Part shown: positions 36,589 through 47,548 of the stretch, piece after piece
Layout: each line of letters starts with the position of its first letter
Numbering within the stretch: the first letter of the stretch is position 1
Source of the DNA: Rheinheimera sp.
GTDB taxonomy: Bacteria; Pseudomonadota; Gammaproteobacteria; Enterobacterales; Alteromonadaceae
DNA length: 64,000 bases
Assembly (NCBI RefSeq): GCF_030690345.1
Contig: NZ_JAUYGV010000006.1
Location: 744,001-808,000 of the forward strand
Direction of reading: 5' to 3'
Notes under the pieces: model-generated
Database searches by the model: none
What the model saw: only the letters and a program-made list of their open reading frames with translations
Told to the model about the DNA's origin: nothing
Made by a program: the position numbers and the translations under genes

Positions 36589-38054
36589 TTAGTACACCGC
36601 AACAGAAAAAACTGGCCATGCGCCGCGTAGAACGCATTCATTTCGTCGGTATCGGCGGCGCCGGCATGGGTGGTATTGCCGAGGTATTGGTAAACGAAGG
36701 TTATAACGTATCCGGCTCTGATATTGCCCCTAATGCAGTAACCGAACGCCTGATAACCCTTGGCGCCAAAGTGTGTTTTGGCCACGATGCCGCTTATATT
36801 GACGGTGCCAGTGTGGTGGTGGTGTCCAGTGCTATTAATACCGCCAACCCGGAAGTGGCCGCTGCCCGCGAATTACGTATTCCGGTAGTGCGCCGCGCTG
36901 AAATGCTTGGTGAGCTGATGCGCTTTCGCCATGGTATTGCCGTGGCCGGCACCCATGGTAAAACCACGACCACCAGCTTACTGGCGTCAATTTTTGCCGA
37001 AGCCGGCACTGACCCGACCTTTGTAATTGGCGGTTTGCTCAATTCTGCCGGCTCTAACGCCCGCCTCGGTGCCGGGCGCTATTTAATTGCTGAAGCGGAT
37101 GAAAGCGATGCGTCTTTCCTGCATTTGCAGCCGCTGGCAACGGTGATCACTAATATTGAAGCCGATCATATGGACACTTACCAGGGCGACTTTGAGAAGC
37201 TCAAAGCCACCTATCTGGAGTTCTGCCATAACCTGCCGTTTTACGGCATTGCCGTGGTGTGTATTGATGACCCGGTGCTGCGCGCACTGATCCCGCAAAT
37301 TGGCCGCACCGTGCTGACCTACGGTTTTAGCGAAGATGCCGATTTTGTTATCAGCGAATTTAACCAAAACGGCACCCAAAGCCGGTTTGTCATTACCGAC
37401 AATACCAGTGGCGACGGCAACGGCAATCAGCGTGAAGTGGCACTGAATTTACCCGGCAAACACAATGCGTTAAATGCCACGGCGGCCTTTGCGCTGGCGC
37501 TGGACGAAGGTATCAGTGAGCAGGCGATACTGGCAGCCTTACATAAATTTGAAGGTATAGGCCGCCGCTTTCAGCAGTACGGCGAGTTTGATACCGGCAA
37601 CGGTAAAGTGCTGTTGCTGGACGACTATGGCCATCACCCGACTGAGGTGGCGGTAACCATAGCCGCAGTACGTGCAGCCTGGCCGGAGCGGCGTTTGGTG
37701 ATGGCGTATCAGCCGCACCGTTACAGCCGCACCCGTGACTTGTATGACGATTTCACCAGAGTGTTGTCCGGCGTAGATAAGTTACTGCTGCTTGAAGTTT
37801 ATCCTGCAGGCGAAACCGCTATTGCCGGCGCCGACAGCCGTAATTTATGCCGCTCTATCCGTGCCCGTGGCAGCCTGGACCCCGTGTATATCGCCGAACC
37901 AGCTGAACTGGCACCGGCGCTGGCAGACGTGCTGCAGGATGGTGATGTGCTGTTAACCCAGGGGGCCGGTAATATTGGCGCCCTGGTAAAAAAGCTGGCC
38001 GCAATGCAGCTGAATATTGACCAATTAAAAGCCAGTGCAGGAGATAAAGCATGA
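36585..38054 (+). CDS. murC: UDP-MurNAc:L-alanine ligase MurC
   Basis: First amino-acid ligase of the stem peptide, 489 residues. The start at 36585 (MISTPQQKK) forms an ATGA overlap with murG; the frame is open upstream inside murG but adds nothing family-like. Motifs: [20 protein letters not shown] loop [25 protein letters not shown] and [11 protein letters not shown]. Confidence 0.96.
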   Translation: MISTPQQKKLAMRRVERIHFVGIGGAGMGGIAEVLVNEGYNVSGSDIAPNAVTERLITLGAKVCFGHDAAYIDGASVVVVSSAINTANPEVAAARELRIPVVRRAEMLGELMRFRHGIAVAGTHGKTTTTSLLASIFAEAGTDPTFVIGGLLNSAGSNARLGAGRYLIAEADESDASFLHLQPLATVITNIEADHMDTYQGDFEKLKATYLEFCHNLPFYGIAVVCIDDPVLRALIPQIGRTVLTYGFSEDADFVISEFNQNGTQSRFVITDNTSGDGNGNQREVALNLPGKHNALNATAAFALALDEGISEQAILAALHKFEGIGRRFQQYGEFDTGNGKVLLLDDYGHHPTEVAVTIAAVRAAWPERRLVMAYQPHRYSRTRDLYDDFTRVLSGVDKLLLLEVYPAGETAIAGADSRNLCRSIRARGSLDPVYIAEPAELAPALADVLQDGDVLLTQGAGNIGALVKKLAAMQLNIDQLKASAGDKA

Positions 38055-38980
38055 GTAGTCAGGTGAATGCTTTGGCTAAAGTCGCCGTAATGTTTGGCGG
38101 TGTATCGGCCGAGCGTGAGGTATCACTGCGCTCCGGTAATGCAGTGCTCAAAGCACTGCTGGACGCCGGAGTAGACGCGGTGGCGTTTGACCCGCAGACA
38201 CAGTCGCTTGCAGAGCTGGGTAATATGGGCGCGCAGCGGGTGTTTATTGTGTTGCATGGCCGCGGCGGTGAAGACGGCACTATGCAGGGCGCATTACAAC
38301 AGCTGGGCTTGCCGTATACCGGCAGCGGCGTGCTGGGCTCGGCACTGGCCATGGATAAAATCCGCTGCAAGTGGCTGTTTCAGGCGCAGCAATTGCCTAC
38401 TGCACCTTTTGCTGTAGTGCACAGTAACGACACCGATTTTGCCGGCTTACTGGCTACTTTAGGTGGCAAGGTGATGGTGAAGCCGGCCAATGAAGGCTCC
38501 AGTATTGGTATGAGCGCGGCCAGCACAGCAGCAGAGTTGGAGCAGGCTATTCGCGCTGCGCTGAAATACGACAGTGAAATTTTGGTAGAGCGCTGGATTG
38601 ACGGGCGCGAGTTTACCGTAGCCATTTTAAATGGTCAGGTATTGCCGGTAGTGGAAATGCGCACACCACGCGCTTTTTATGACTATGAAGCCAAGTACCA
38701 GGCCAGCAGTACTGAATACTTATGCCCGGCGCCATTAAGCGCAGAGCAAACCGCAGCGATGCAAGATACGGCACTGAAAGCCTTTAACGCCGTAGGCGCA
38801 TCAGGGTGGGGCCGTGTCGACATTATGCTGGACCAAAGCGGCCAACACTTTTTGCTGGAAGTGAATACCGTGCCAGGTATGACAGAAAAGTCACTGGTGC
38901 CGATGGCGGCAAAAGCTGCCGGAATGAGCTTTGGCCAGTTAGTGCTGGCCATTTTAACCCAGACAGAGGGCGGTAACTGA
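38051..38980 (+). CDS. ddl: D-alanine-D-alanine ligase
   Basis: ATP-grasp ligase of 309 residues supplying D-Ala-D-Ala to MurF. Motifs: [41 protein letters not shown] and the C-terminal metal-binding [17 protein letters not shown]. It corresponds to the DdlB type found within dcw clusters. ATGA overlap with murC. Confidence 0.97.
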   Translation: MSSQVNALAKVAVMFGGVSAEREVSLRSGNAVLKALLDAGVDAVAFDPQTQSLAELGNMGAQRVFIVLHGRGGEDGTMQGALQQLGLPYTGSGVLGSALAMDKIRCKWLFQAQQLPTAPFAVVHSNDTDFAGLLATLGGKVMVKPANEGSSIGMSAASTAAELEQAIRAALKYDSEILVERWIDGREFTVAILNGQVLPVVEMRTPRAFYDYEAKYQASSTEYLCPAPLSAEQTAAMQDTALKAFNAVGASGWGRVDIMLDQSGQHFLLEVNTVPGMTEKSLVPMAAKAAGMSFGQLVLAILTQTEGGN

Positions 38981-38982
38981 GT

Positions 38983-39735
38983 ATGCAACTACGCTGGCCA
39001 ACACTGCAATTTAAACAACGCCCGGCGTTTTACGCCGGTGTGGTGTTTTTTATTGTGGCGCTGCTGGCGTTGTTATGGGCAGGGCTAAAGATAGCAGATT
39101 GGGTACAGGGGCAACAAAGTGCCCCGGTACGCCAGGTGCGCTTATACGGTGATTTTCATCATATTAACGCCACGCAGCTGCATCAAACCTTACAGCAGCA
39201 GTATGTGGGTAACTTTTTTAGCGTGAATGTGGATCAGGTGCAGCAGTTCCTGTTGCAGCAACCCTGGGTGTATCAGGTGGCCGTGCGCAAACAATGGCCT
39301 GACGCCCTGGTTGTGGTTGTAACAGAACAACAGCCGGTAGCAGTGTGGAATCAGCAGCAATTACTTAATCAACAGGGTGATATTTTTGAAGCACCCTTAC
39401 AGCAGCTGAAAACGGAACTGCCACAGCTAACCGGCCCGCAAGGCAGCCAGCAGGATGCCCTGACCATGTTCCGCCATATGCAGGGCTTATTGGCCCTGCA
39501 TAAATTTAATGCCGTAGCGCTTGGCCTGACCGAGCGTTTTTCCTGGCAGCTAAAGCTGAGCAATGGCATAGCGTTACAGCTGGGCCGTGACGATACCTTG
39601 AAACGGCTGCAGCGCTTTATAGAGCTGTATCCGGTGATCAGTAAACATAAAGCCGACGCCGTAGCAGAAGTCGATCTGCGCTACGACACCGGCATAGCGG
39701 TGCGTTACAGCACTGAACAAAAGAGAAAAGCATGA
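38983..39735 (+). CDS. ftsQ: Cell division protein FtsQ
   Basis: Bitopic divisome protein of 250 residues. A short cytoplasmic tail, one membrane helix (about 17-38, FYAGVVFFIVALLALLWAGL), a POTRA domain (about 47-120, VRQVRLYGDFHHINATQL) and a beta domain follow. It links early and late division proteins through FtsL/FtsB. It lies 2 bases after ddl and overlaps ftsA by 4. Confidence 0.95.
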   Translation: MQLRWPTLQFKQRPAFYAGVVFFIVALLALLWAGLKIADWVQGQQSAPVRQVRLYGDFHHINATQLHQTLQQQYVGNFFSVNVDQVQQFLLQQPWVYQVAVRKQWPDALVVVVTEQQPVAVWNQQQLLNQQGDIFEAPLQQLKTELPQLTGPQGSQQDALTMFRHMQGLLALHKFNAVALGLTERFSWQLKLSNGIALQLGRDDTLKRLQRFIELYPVISKHKADAVAEVDLRYDTGIAVRYSTEQKRKA

Positions 39736-40967
39736 CTAAGTCGTTAGAACGGGACCTGATTGTCGGCCTGGATATAGGCACCGCACGCATTAAAGCGGTA
39801 GTAGGCGAGATCACTGCAGATGACCGGCTGAGCATTGTCGGCGTGGGCACCCACGTCTCGCGCGGCATGGACAAGGGCGGTGTTAACGATCTTAACCTGG
39901 TGGTGCAGGCGGTACAGCGCGCAATAGACGAAGCCGAGTTGATGGCCGATTGCCGCGTGTCGTCGGTTTACCTCGGTATTACCGGTAAACATATCCGTTG
40001 CCAGAACGAAAGTGGCATGGTGCCGATTAACGACACTGAAGTGACGGCAGACGATGTGGCTAATGTGATCCATGCCGCCAAATCGGTGCCTATCTCGGCT
40101 GAGCGGCGCATGTTGCATGTACTGCCGCAGGAATTCTCGGTCGATATGCAGGAAGGCATTAAAAGCCCGGTTGGTATGTCAGGGGTAAGAATGGAAGCCA
40201 GGGCGCACATTATTACCTGCGCCAATGACATGGCGAAGAACATTGAAAAGTGCGTTGAGCGCTGTGGTCTGCAAGTAGATCAGCTGATTTTTACTGCGCT
40301 GGCGTCCAGCTTTGCCGTGTTAACCGACGATGAAAAAGAGCTGGGTGTCTGTGTGGTGGATATGGGCGGCGGCACTATAGACCTGGCCATTTACACCAAT
40401 GGCGCACTGCGTCATACCGCGGTTATTCCGGTGGCCGGTAATCAGGTCACCAGCGATATCGCCAAGATCTTCCGCACACCGATAAGCCACGCGGAAGAGA
40501 TTAAAGTGCAGTACGCCTGTGCACTGCGCAGCATGGTAGGTAAAGAAGAAAGTATTGAAGTGCCCAGTGTCGGCGGGCGGCCGGCGCGGTCAATGTCGCG
40601 TCATACCCTGGCTGAAGTGGTTGAACCGCGTTATCAGGAATTATTTGAGCTGGTGTTGGAAGAAATCCGCAGCAGTGGTTTGGAAGAGCAAATTGCTGCC
40701 GGCGTGGTACTGACCGGCGGCACCGCTAAGATGGAAGGCGCGGTGGAATTTGCCGAAGATATTTTCCAAATGCCGGTGCGCGTAGGTGCGCCTATGCATG
40801 TCACCGGTTTAAAAGAATATGTGCAGGATCCGGCCTACGCCAGTGTGGTGGGCTTGTTACTGTACGGAAAGGATGCACGCACACAGCAGAAAAAAGCAGT
40901 TGATGTGCGCGATTCAGTAAGCAGCTTCGTCAAACGGATCAGCAGCTGGTTCAAAGGCGAATTTTAA
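39732..40967 (+). CDS. ftsA: Cell division protein FtsA
   Basis: Actin-like ATPase of 411 residues that tethers FtsZ to the membrane. Motifs: VGLDIGTARIKAVVGEI (phosphate 1), VVDMGGGTIDLAIYTNG (phosphate 2), VLTGGTAKMEGA (adenosine) and a C-terminal amphipathic membrane-targeting helix (SSFVKRISSWFKGEF). It overlaps ftsQ by 4 bases and lies 30 bases before ftsZ. Confidence 0.97.
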   Translation: MTKSLERDLIVGLDIGTARIKAVVGEITADDRLSIVGVGTHVSRGMDKGGVNDLNLVVQAVQRAIDEAELMADCRVSSVYLGITGKHIRCQNESGMVPINDTEVTADDVANVIHAAKSVPISAERRMLHVLPQEFSVDMQEGIKSPVGMSGVRMEARAHIITCANDMAKNIEKCVERCGLQVDQLIFTALASSFAVLTDDEKELGVCVVDMGGGTIDLAIYTNGALRHTAVIPVAGNQVTSDIAKIFRTPISHAEEIKVQYACALRSMVGKEESIEVPSVGGRPARSMSRHTLAEVVEPRYQELFELVLEEIRSSGLEEQIAAGVVLTGGTAKMEGAVEFAEDIFQMPVRVGAPMHVTGLKEYVQDPAYASVVGLLLYGKDARTQQKKAVDVRDSVSSFVKRISSWFKGEF

Positions 40968-40997
40968 GTTAGTAAGCGTAGAAACGGAGAGAGAGCT

Positions 40998-42173
40998 ATG
41001 TTTGAGTTAATGGAAAACCACAGCGAAGAAGCTGTTATTAAAGTGATAGGTGTTGGTGGCGGTGGCGGTAACGCTGTCGAATATATGGTTGCCAGCAATA
41101 TCGAAGGTGTAGAGTTTGTGGCGGCCAATACCGACGCCCAGGCACTGCGTAATTCATCGGCTAACATTACGCTGCAATTAGGCGCTAATGTTACCAAAGG
41201 CTTAGGTGCCGGGGCTAACCCGGAAATCGGCCGTCGTTCGGCGGAAGAAGACCGCGAAACCATCAAGAAAACCCTGCAGGGCGCGGATATGATTTTTATC
41301 GCGGCCGGCATGGGTGGTGGTACCGGTACCGGGGCAGCGCCAATCGTGGCCGAAGTGGCGCGTGAACTGGGTATTTTAACGGTAGCGGTAGTTACCAAGC
41401 CGTTCCCGTTTGAAGGCAAAAAGCGTACTGCTTATGCCGACGAAGGTATTTTGGAACTGAGCAAGCATGTTGACTCGCTGATCACTATCCCGAACGACAA
41501 GCTGTTAAAAGTACTGGGTAAAGGCACCAGCTTGCTGGACGCTTTTAAAGCGGCCAACAACGTGCTGTTAGGCGCGGTACAGGGTATTGCTGAACTGATT
41601 ACCCGGCCGGGTTTGATCAACGTCGACTTTGCTGACGTACGTACCGTAATGTCAGAAATGGGTACCGCCATGATGGGCAGCGGCCGTGCCAGTGGCCCGG
41701 ATCGCGCTGAAGAAGCTGCCGAGCAGGCTATTTCCAGCCCATTGCTGGAAGATATTGATTTATCCGGTGCTAAGGGTATTCTGGTTAACATTACTGCCGG
41801 GTTAGATATCAGCATTGAAGAGTTTGAAATTGTCGGTAATGCCGTCAAAGCTTTCGCTTCAGAAAATGCCACTGTAGTAGTGGGTGCTGTTATTGACCCT
41901 AATATGCACGATGAACTGCGTGTTACTGTAGTTGCTACCGGTATTGGTGCCGATCGTCGTCCGGATATCAGCCTGGTACATGGCAGAGCGCCGGTAGAAC
42001 CGCAAAAGCCGTTTTACGGAACTCAGGGTGGTGCTGCGCTGCAGCCACAACATGAGACGCAAACCGTGAAGCAAGAGCAAGTTGCGCTGAGCAAGTCACA
42101 GGCACAACCAGAGAGCAAAGCGAATATCGATATTTTTGATATTCCGGCGTTTTTACGCAAACAAGCCGATTAA
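40998..42173 (+). CDS. ftsZ: Tubulin-like division GTPase FtsZ
   Basis: Forms the Z-ring. 391 residues; N-terminal GTPase domain with the tubulin signature GGGTGTGAAP from Gly106, nucleotide contacts GGGGNAVEYM and NTDAQAL, T7 loop INVDFADVRTVM, a variable linker and the conserved C-terminal peptide (DIFDIPAFLRKQAD) that binds FtsA, ZipA and ZapD. A strong purine-rich ribosome site (GGAGAGAG) precedes the ATG. Confidence 0.98.
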   Translation: MFELMENHSEEAVIKVIGVGGGGGNAVEYMVASNIEGVEFVAANTDAQALRNSSANITLQLGANVTKGLGAGANPEIGRRSAEEDRETIKKTLQGADMIFIAAGMGGGTGTGAAPIVAEVARELGILTVAVVTKPFPFEGKKRTAYADEGILELSKHVDSLITIPNDKLLKVLGKGTSLLDAFKAANNVLLGAVQGIAELITRPGLINVDFADVRTVMSEMGTAMMGSGRASGPDRAEEAAEQAISSPLLEDIDLSGAKGILVNITAGLDISIEEFEIVGNAVKAFASENATVVVGAVIDPNMHDELRVTVVATGIGADRRPDISLVHGRAPVEPQKPFYGTQGGAALQPQHETQTVKQEQVALSKSQAQPESKANIDIFDIPAFLRKQAD

Positions 42174-42243
42174 GTTTATACTTAGTTGGCTCTCTGGCCG
42201 GGCTTTGCGCCGTCAGCAGGGTTAAGCTGCTGTTCAGTGGAAT

Positions 42244-42272
42244 TTGGCATAATTGCCACGTTATGCTATGCT
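42244..42272 (+). promoter_or_regulatory. Candidate lpxC promoter
   Basis: TTGGCA (42244-42249), a 17-base spacer and TATGCT (42267-42272), 43 bases before the lpxC start. It would allow lpxC expression apart from read-through from ftsZ. Confidence 0.6.
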
Positions 42273-42314
42273 TCGCCGCCATTTTGACATTGCTTATTAA
42301 TTGAGCAGGAAGAC

Positions 42315-43229
42315 ATGATGATTAAACAACGTACCATCGGCAAAACAGTCAGCTCCATCGGAGTGGGATTGCACAAAGGCGAAAAGGTTACGCTTACTCT
42401 CCGACCTGCGCCGGACAACACGGGTATCGTGTTCCGTCGTGTTGATCTCGATCCTGTGGTCGACTTCAAAGTAGCACCTGAATTAGTAGGTGATACCGTG
42501 ATGTGTACTTGTTTAATTAACGAAAATGGCGTGCGTTTATCTACCACTGAGCACCTGATGGCGGCCATCGCCGGTCTGGGTATCGACAATTTAATGATCG
42601 AAGTTGACTCAGCTGAAATTCCTATTATGGATGGCAGTGCCAATCCGTTTGTGTATTTATTGCTCGAAGCCGGCGTAGCAGAGCAGCGCCAGGCGAAAAA
42701 GTTTATCCGTATTAAGAAAACCGTGCGGGTAGAAGATGGCGATAAATGGGCCGAATTTAAGCCGCACCACGGTTTTAAAATTGATTTCGCTATTGAATTT
42801 GATCACCCGGTAATTGCTGAAACCACGCAGCATATGCAGCTGGATTTCTCCGCCGCCGGTTTTATTAAAGATATCAGCCGTGCGCGTACTTTCGGTTTTT
42901 TGCATGAAGTAGAGTACCTGCGGGCAAATAATCTGGCGCTGGGCGGCAGTTTTGATAACGCTGTAGTGCTGGACGAATACCGTGTGCTGAACCAGGACGG
43001 TTTACGCTACGAAGATGAATTTATTAAACACAAAATTCTGGATGCTATCGGCGATTTATATATGGCCGGCTACAGTATTTTGGGTGAGTTTAAAGCCTTT
43101 AAAACCGGCCATGCATTGAATAACCAATTGCTGTGTGCGGTATTGGCTAACCAGGAAAACTGGGAGTTTGTCAGCTTTGAAGATAAAGCTAAAATGCCGA
43201 TTTCGTATCTGGCACCACAATTAGCCTGA
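42315..43229 (+). CDS. lpxC: UDP-3-O-acyl-GlcNAc deacetylase LpxC
   Basis: Zinc enzyme committing to lipid A synthesis. 304 residues, two homologous domains. Zinc ligands are in TTEHLMAA (first His) and [15 protein letters not shown] (second His and Asp); the catalytic His is in [10 protein letters not shown]. Proteolytic control by FtsH is known in enterics; the C-terminus here (SYLAPQLA) is non-polar. The gene follows ftsZ as in other gammaproteobacteria. Confidence 0.97.
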   Translation: MMIKQRTIGKTVSSIGVGLHKGEKVTLTLRPAPDNTGIVFRRVDLDPVVDFKVAPELVGDTVMCTCLINENGVRLSTTEHLMAAIAGLGIDNLMIEVDSAEIPIMDGSANPFVYLLLEAGVAEQRQAKKFIRIKKTVRVEDGDKWAEFKPHHGFKIDFAIEFDHPVIAETTQHMQLDFSAAGFIKDISRARTFGFLHEVEYLRANNLALGGSFDNAVVLDEYRVLNQDGLRYEDEFIKHKILDAIGDLYMAGYSILGEFKAFKTGHALNNQLLCAVLANQENWEFVSFEDKAKMPISYLAPQLA

Positions 43230-43266
43230 TTTAGTAGCAGTAACAAACAAAGAGTAGCAAACAGAG

Positions 43267-43286
43267 CCCGGTTTTTACCGGGTTTT
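43267..43286. terminator. Terminator between lpxC and dciA
   Basis: CCCGGT-TTTT-ACCGGG stem-loop followed by TTTT, between convergent genes; likely ends lpxC transcription. Confidence 0.8.
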
Positions 43287-43299
43287 GTGTTGTTGCGGT

Positions 43300-43764
43300 T
43301 CAGACTTTTTTACGCTCAGCGTTTTCTGCCAGCTTTAACAGCGCCTGTTTTAATGCGCCCTCGCTGCCTTGTGCTGCAGCTCTTAAGCTAAGCGCCGCTT
43401 GCTCTGATAATTGATGGCTGTTTTTTTCTGCCACCGGCACATTTAGCTTGTTAATCTGGCCGTTTGGCGAAGCTTCTATCTCAATTCCGGCTAAATCAGG
43501 CAAGATTTTTCGGCGAAAATTGTCTAGAATGGCGTCGCGCTGCATTTTTAACCGGGTTAGCCAGGGCGCCGAGGCACATAAGATCACCGCCCGGCCATCG
43601 CGGATACAGCTAACCTGACAAAAGCTGAGTTGCTCCAGTTGTAACACCTCTGCCAGCACTTTGTTTAACTGTTGCACCAGGCCTACCTGTTGCTGTTGTG
43701 ACGCCAGGCTGCTGTGCGACAGCACTTTGCTGATATCCAGAGGTTTATGGGTATATCGGGCCAT
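43300..43764 (-). CDS. dciA: DciA-type DUF721 protein (probable DnaB helicase loader/recruiter)
   Basis: 154 residues from the ATG at 43764 (MARYTHKPLDISKVL; AAGG 5 bases upstream). The open frame extends upstream to 43917 but lacks family similarity there. The DUF721 core is present (LNKVLAEVLQLEQLSFCQVSCIRDGRAVILCASAPWLTRLKMQRDAIL). DciA interacts with the replicative helicase DnaB in bacteria lacking DnaC. It is divergent from secA and convergent with lpxC, the usual gammaproteobacterial place. Confidence 0.85.
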   Translation of the reverse strand: MARYTHKPLDISKVLSHSSLASQQQQVGLVQQLNKVLAEVLQLEQLSFCQVSCIRDGRAVILCASAPWLTRLKMQRDAILDNFRRKILPDLAGIEIEASPNGQINKLNVPVAEKNSHQLSEQAALSLRAAAQGSEGALKQALLKLAENAERKKV

Positions 43765-43962
43765 CGCCTTGTGCACCTGCAGCATGTGGTTTATTCGCGC
43801 AGTGTAGCAGCTTCTGCCAATACAGAGAATGTTACACCTTGAAAGCGTTAGCATCGGGCACCATATCTGGCGTAATATGCTGAGACGTTGATACTTTTTA
43901 CCGGCCGGGCTTAGCACCGCCGGGGCTGCACTGCAGTTTTAACTTAACATGGTATTTGGATA

Positions 43963-46680
43963 ATGTTTGGAAAACTTTTTACCAAATTATTTGGTAGCCG
44001 CAACGACCGCTTCTTAAAAAAATTAGAAAAACAAGTACAGCAGATCAATGCGTTAGAGGCAGAGTTCGCCGCCTTATCCGACGACCAGCTGCAACAGAAA
44101 ACCGCCGAATTTAAACAGCTGCTTGCCGGCGGCAGCAGCCTGGATGACATCCTGCCACAGGCTTTTGCTACCGTGCGCGAAGCCAGTAAGCGCGTATTTG
44201 ATATGCGGCACTTCGACGTCCAGTTGCTGGGCGGTATGGTATTGCACCAGGGCAAAATTTCCGAAATGCGTACCGGTGAAGGTAAAACCCTAACCGCGAC
44301 CTTGCCGGCGTACTTAAATGCGCTAAGCGGTAACGGTGTGCATGTTATTACCGTAAACGATTACCTGGCACGGCGTGATGCGCAAACTAACGAGCCGCTG
44401 TTTGCCTTTTTAGGTATGACAGTGGGCGTTAATGTGCCTGGTATGGCGCACCCGGACAAACAAAAAGCCTATGCTGCCGATATTACCTACGGCACTAACA
44501 ATGAGTTTGGCTTTGATTACCTGCGCGACAATATGGCGTTTTCACCGCAGGACCGCGTACAGCGCGATCAGGCCTTTGCCATTATCGATGAAGTCGATTC
44601 TATTTTAATCGACGAAGCCCGCACGCCACTGATTATCTCCGGCCCGGCAGAAGACAGCTCAGAGCTGTACAAACAAATTAACCTGCTGGTACCACAACTG
44701 GTGAAGCAGGAAAAAGAAGACGAAGAGGGCGCGCACGGCGATGGCCACTTTACCGTGGATGAAAAAGCCCGCCAGGTTTATTTAACCGAGCAAGGCCAGA
44801 TCAAAGTTGAAGACATGCTGCGCGAGCACGGCATGATAGGCGAGCACGACACCCTGTTCTCTGCTGCCAATATTACCCTGTTGCACCATGTGTATGCCGC
44901 TTTACGCGCGCACCAGCTGTTTAAACGCGACGTGGACTACGTGGTAAAAGACGGCGAGATTATTATTGTTGATGAACACACCGGCCGTACCATGGAAGGC
45001 CGGCGTTGGTCTGAAGGCCTGCACCAGGCGGTAGAAGCCAAAGAAGGCGTGCGCATTCAGAACGAAAACCAGACGCTAGCCTCTATTACCTTCCAGAATT
45101 ATTTCCGCCTGTACGACAAACTGTCGGGTATGACAGGTACAGCCGATACTGAAGCCTTTGAATTTCAGCAAATTTATGGCCTGGAAACTATCGTAGTGCC
45201 AACTAACCAGCCTATGGTACGTGACGATATGGCCGATCTGGTGTATTTAAACGCAGAAGATAAGTATCAGGCCATTATTGACGATATCGTCAAAACCCGT
45301 GATGCCGGCCGGCCGGTGTTGGTGGGTACCGCCTCAATTGAGAGCTCAGAGTATTTATCCGGTTTATTAAACAAAGCCAAAATTAAACATCAGGTGTTAA
45401 ACGCCAAGTTCCACGCCAACGAAGCGCAAATTATTGCCCAGGCCGGCCAAAGTGGCACAGTAACCATTGCCACCAATATGGCCGGTCGTGGTACTGATAT
45501 TGTGCTGGGTGGCAGCTTACAGGCGGAACTGGCCGCGCTGGGCGCTGAGGCAATTGCAGAGCAAATCGCTAAAGCAAAAGCGGATTGGCAAGTACGGCAT
45601 GATGCGGTAATTACGGCTGGTGGCTTACATATTATCGGTACTGAGCGGCACGAATCGCGCCGTATTGATAACCAGCTGCGTGGCCGCTCCGGTCGTCAGG
45701 GTGATCCGGGTTCAAGCCGTTTCTATCTGTCGCTGGACGATGCCTTAATGCGTATTTTCGCCTCAGACCGTATGGCTGCGATGATGCGCCGCCTCGGCAT
45801 GGAAAAAGGCGAAGCCATAGAACACCCCTGGGTGAGCCGCGCCATTGAAAACGCCCAGCGTAAAGTAGAAGCACGCAACTTTGATATTCGTAAGCAACTG
45901 CTGGAATTTGACGATGTTGCTAACGATCAACGTAAAGTGGTGTACGAGCAACGTAACGAGTTGCTGGATGCCACTGACATCAGTGAAACCATCAGCGCTA
46001 TTCGCACCGATGTGATTGACGGTGTGATCAGCCAATATATTCCGCCGCAGTCGTTAGATGAAATGTGGGATGTGCCGGGTTTAGAGCAGCGTTTAAAGGC
46101 CGATTTTAACCTTGAGCTGACCATAGTGCAGTGGCTGGCGGACGATAAAAAACTGTTTGAAGAAAAGCTGCGCGAGCGCATTCAGCAGGAAGTGGAGCAA
46201 GCCTACAGCCATAAAGAGCAGATGGTTGGCCCGCAGGTGCTGCGTCAGTTTGAAAAAGCCATTATGTTGCAAAGCCTGGATACGCACTGGAAAGAGCATC
46301 TTGCGGCAATGGATCACTTGCGCCAGGGCATTAACCTGCGCGGTTATGCGCAAAAGAATCCGAAACAGGAATATAAGCGCGAAGCCTTCGAGCTGTTTTC
46401 AACCATGCTGGAAAACCTGAAAGTAGACGTGGTGGGCATATTAAGCCGCGTGCAGGTGCGGGCAGCAGAAGATGTTGAAGCGGTAGAACAGCAGCGCCGT
46501 AAAGCTGATGCGGTGCCACACGATTATCAGCATGCTGAAGCTGAGCATGTGGGTGGTGAAGTGCCGGCCGATGCGCCGCGTGGCCCTGTGTTCCGCGACC
46601 AGGACAAAATAGGCCGTAATGATGCCTGCCCTTGTGGCTCGGGCAAAAAGTACAAGCAGTGCCACGGTAAACTGGTTTAA
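43963..46680 (+). CDS. secA: Preprotein translocase ATPase SecA
   Basis: Motor of the Sec pathway, 905 residues. Walker [14 protein letters not shown] near residue 105, DEAD-like [13 protein letters not shown], second nucleotide domain with [13 protein letters not shown] and [17 protein letters not shown], the helical scaffold, and a C-terminal zinc/SecB-binding motif [14 protein letters not shown]. No secM-like arrest gene lies upstream; the divergent neighbour is dciA. Confidence 0.98.
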   Translation: MFGKLFTKLFGSRNDRFLKKLEKQVQQINALEAEFAALSDDQLQQKTAEFKQLLAGGSSLDDILPQAFATVREASKRVFDMRHFDVQLLGGMVLHQGKISEMRTGEGKTLTATLPAYLNALSGNGVHVITVNDYLARRDAQTNEPLFAFLGMTVGVNVPGMAHPDKQKAYAADITYGTNNEFGFDYLRDNMAFSPQDRVQRDQAFAIIDEVDSILIDEARTPLIISGPAEDSSELYKQINLLVPQLVKQEKEDEEGAHGDGHFTVDEKARQVYLTEQGQIKVEDMLREHGMIGEHDTLFSAANITLLHHVYAALRAHQLFKRDVDYVVKDGEIIIVDEHTGRTMEGRRWSEGLHQAVEAKEGVRIQNENQTLASITFQNYFRLYDKLSGMTGTADTEAFEFQQIYGLETIVVPTNQPMVRDDMADLVYLNAEDKYQAIIDDIVKTRDAGRPVLVGTASIESSEYLSGLLNKAKIKHQVLNAKFHANEAQIIAQAGQSGTVTIATNMAGRGTDIVLGGSLQAELAALGAEAIAEQIAKAKADWQVRHDAVITAGGLHIIGTERHESRRIDNQLRGRSGRQGDPGSSRFYLSLDDALMRIFASDRMAAMMRRLGMEKGEAIEHPWVSRAIENAQRKVEARNFDIRKQLLEFDDVANDQRKVVYEQRNELLDATDISETISAIRTDVIDGVISQYIPPQSLDEMWDVPGLEQRLKADFNLELTIVQWLADDKKLFEEKLRERIQQEVEQAYSHKEQMVGPQVLRQFEKAIMLQSLDTHWKEHLAAMDHLRQGINLRGYAQKNPKQEYKREAFELFSTMLENLKVDVVGILSRVQVRAAEDVEAVEQQRRKADAVPHDYQHAEAEHVGGEVPADAPRGPVFRDQDKIGRNDACPCGSGKKYKQCHGKLV

Positions 46681-46697
46681 GCACCGGTGTAGGTTAA

Positions 46698-46730
46698 GAC
46701 AAAGTCAGCTTAGGCTGGCTTTGTCGTTTT
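46698..46730 (+). terminator. secA terminator
   Basis: Twelve-bp arms (GACAAAGTCAGC / GCTGGCTTTGTC, one G-T pair) with TTAG loop, followed by GTTTTT. It ends 10 bases before the mutT start, so the mutT ribosome site GGAGG follows it directly. Confidence 0.85.
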
Positions 46731-46740
46731 TGGAGGTAAA

Positions 46741-47145
46741 ATGCAGCACAAGGTTATTCATGTCGCCGTCGGCGTTATACTGCAGGGCCAGAGTATTTTA
46801 CTGGCGCTACGCAGCAGCAAGCAGCATCAGGGCGGTAAATGGGAGTTTCCCGGTGGCAAAGTAGAGGCGGGTGAAACTGTGGCGCAGGCGCTTAACCGTG
46901 AGCTGCAGGAAGAGGTGGCCATTAACGTGACACAAAGCAGCGCCTTTATGCAGTTAGAGTACGCTTATCCGGAAAAAACTGTACTGCTGGACATCTGGTT
47001 GGTAACTGCTTTTGACGGCGAGCCGCATGGCCGTGAAGGCCAGCCACTGCGTTGGGTCGATATAGCAGAGCTTGGTAGTATTGAATTCCCCGATGCTAAC
47101 CAGCCGATAGTGCAGCGTATTCAGCAGCAGTTTGCCGCACGCTAG
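46741..47145 (+). CDS. mutT: 8-oxo-dGTP diphosphatase MutT
   Basis: Nudix hydrolase of 134 residues that cleans oxidised dGTP from the nucleotide pool. The Nudix box spans about residues 38-60 (GGKVEAGET, then RELQEEVAI). The last glycine of the box is Ala here (EEVAI instead of EEVGI); catalytic glutamates are intact. It has a strong ribosome site (GGAGGTAAA) and is located downstream of secA, as in E. coli. Confidence 0.93.
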   Translation: MQHKVIHVAVGVILQGQSILLALRSSKQHQGGKWEFPGGKVEAGETVAQALNRELQEEVAINVTQSSAFMQLEYAYPEKTVLLDIWLVTAFDGEPHGREGQPLRWVDIAELGSIEFPDANQPIVQRIQQQFAAR

Positions 47146-47181
47146 TGTTGCCGGCTCTGCTGCAGTATTTTGCTAAAGGTG

Positions 47182-47409
47182 TTAGTGCTTAAAAAACTCA
47201 TTATCCTGCGCGATAAACTCCTGCTCCAGCTCGGCTAAATATTGCTCTGACAGCGCGGCGTCTATCGGTGCTTTGTCCGGTATGCGGTGGTTCTCTGCTG
47301 CCCAGTCGCCCAAATCAATTAGTTTGCAACGTTCAGAGCAAAATGGCCGGAAGGGGGATGCAGCCGACCAGACTACCGCTTTATCGCAGGTGGGGCATTT
47401 TACGTTCAT
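47182..47409 (-). CDS. yacG: DNA gyrase inhibitor YacG
   Basis: Zinc-finger protein of 75 residues. Four cysteines in CPTC and CSERC bind zinc; the motif [11 protein letters not shown] and [15 protein letters not shown] are family signatures. E. coli YacG binds GyrB and inhibits gyrase. GGAG precedes the ATG. Same-strand neighbour of zapD and coaE, as in other gammaproteobacteria. Confidence 0.95.
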   Translation of the reverse strand: MNVKCPTCDKAVVWSAASPFRPFCSERCKLIDLGDWAAENHRIPDKAPIDAALSEQYLAELEQEFIAQDNEFFKH

Positions 47410-47548
47410 AGTTAGTCTCCGGGTTCAGCCGCACAGCAACACCGCGCAGGTTTTGCCATCTGCGGTTAATTACAGCTGTAAGTTTTATCAGTACAGGCCG
47501 TGGCCTGTTTGCCGCGTAGTTTAACCAGGGTTGCGTAAATTACCAGTA

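Noticed and set aside
43765-43917. Upstream extension of dciA
   Set aside because: No family similarity upstream of MARYTHKPL; a ribosome site precedes the inner ATG.
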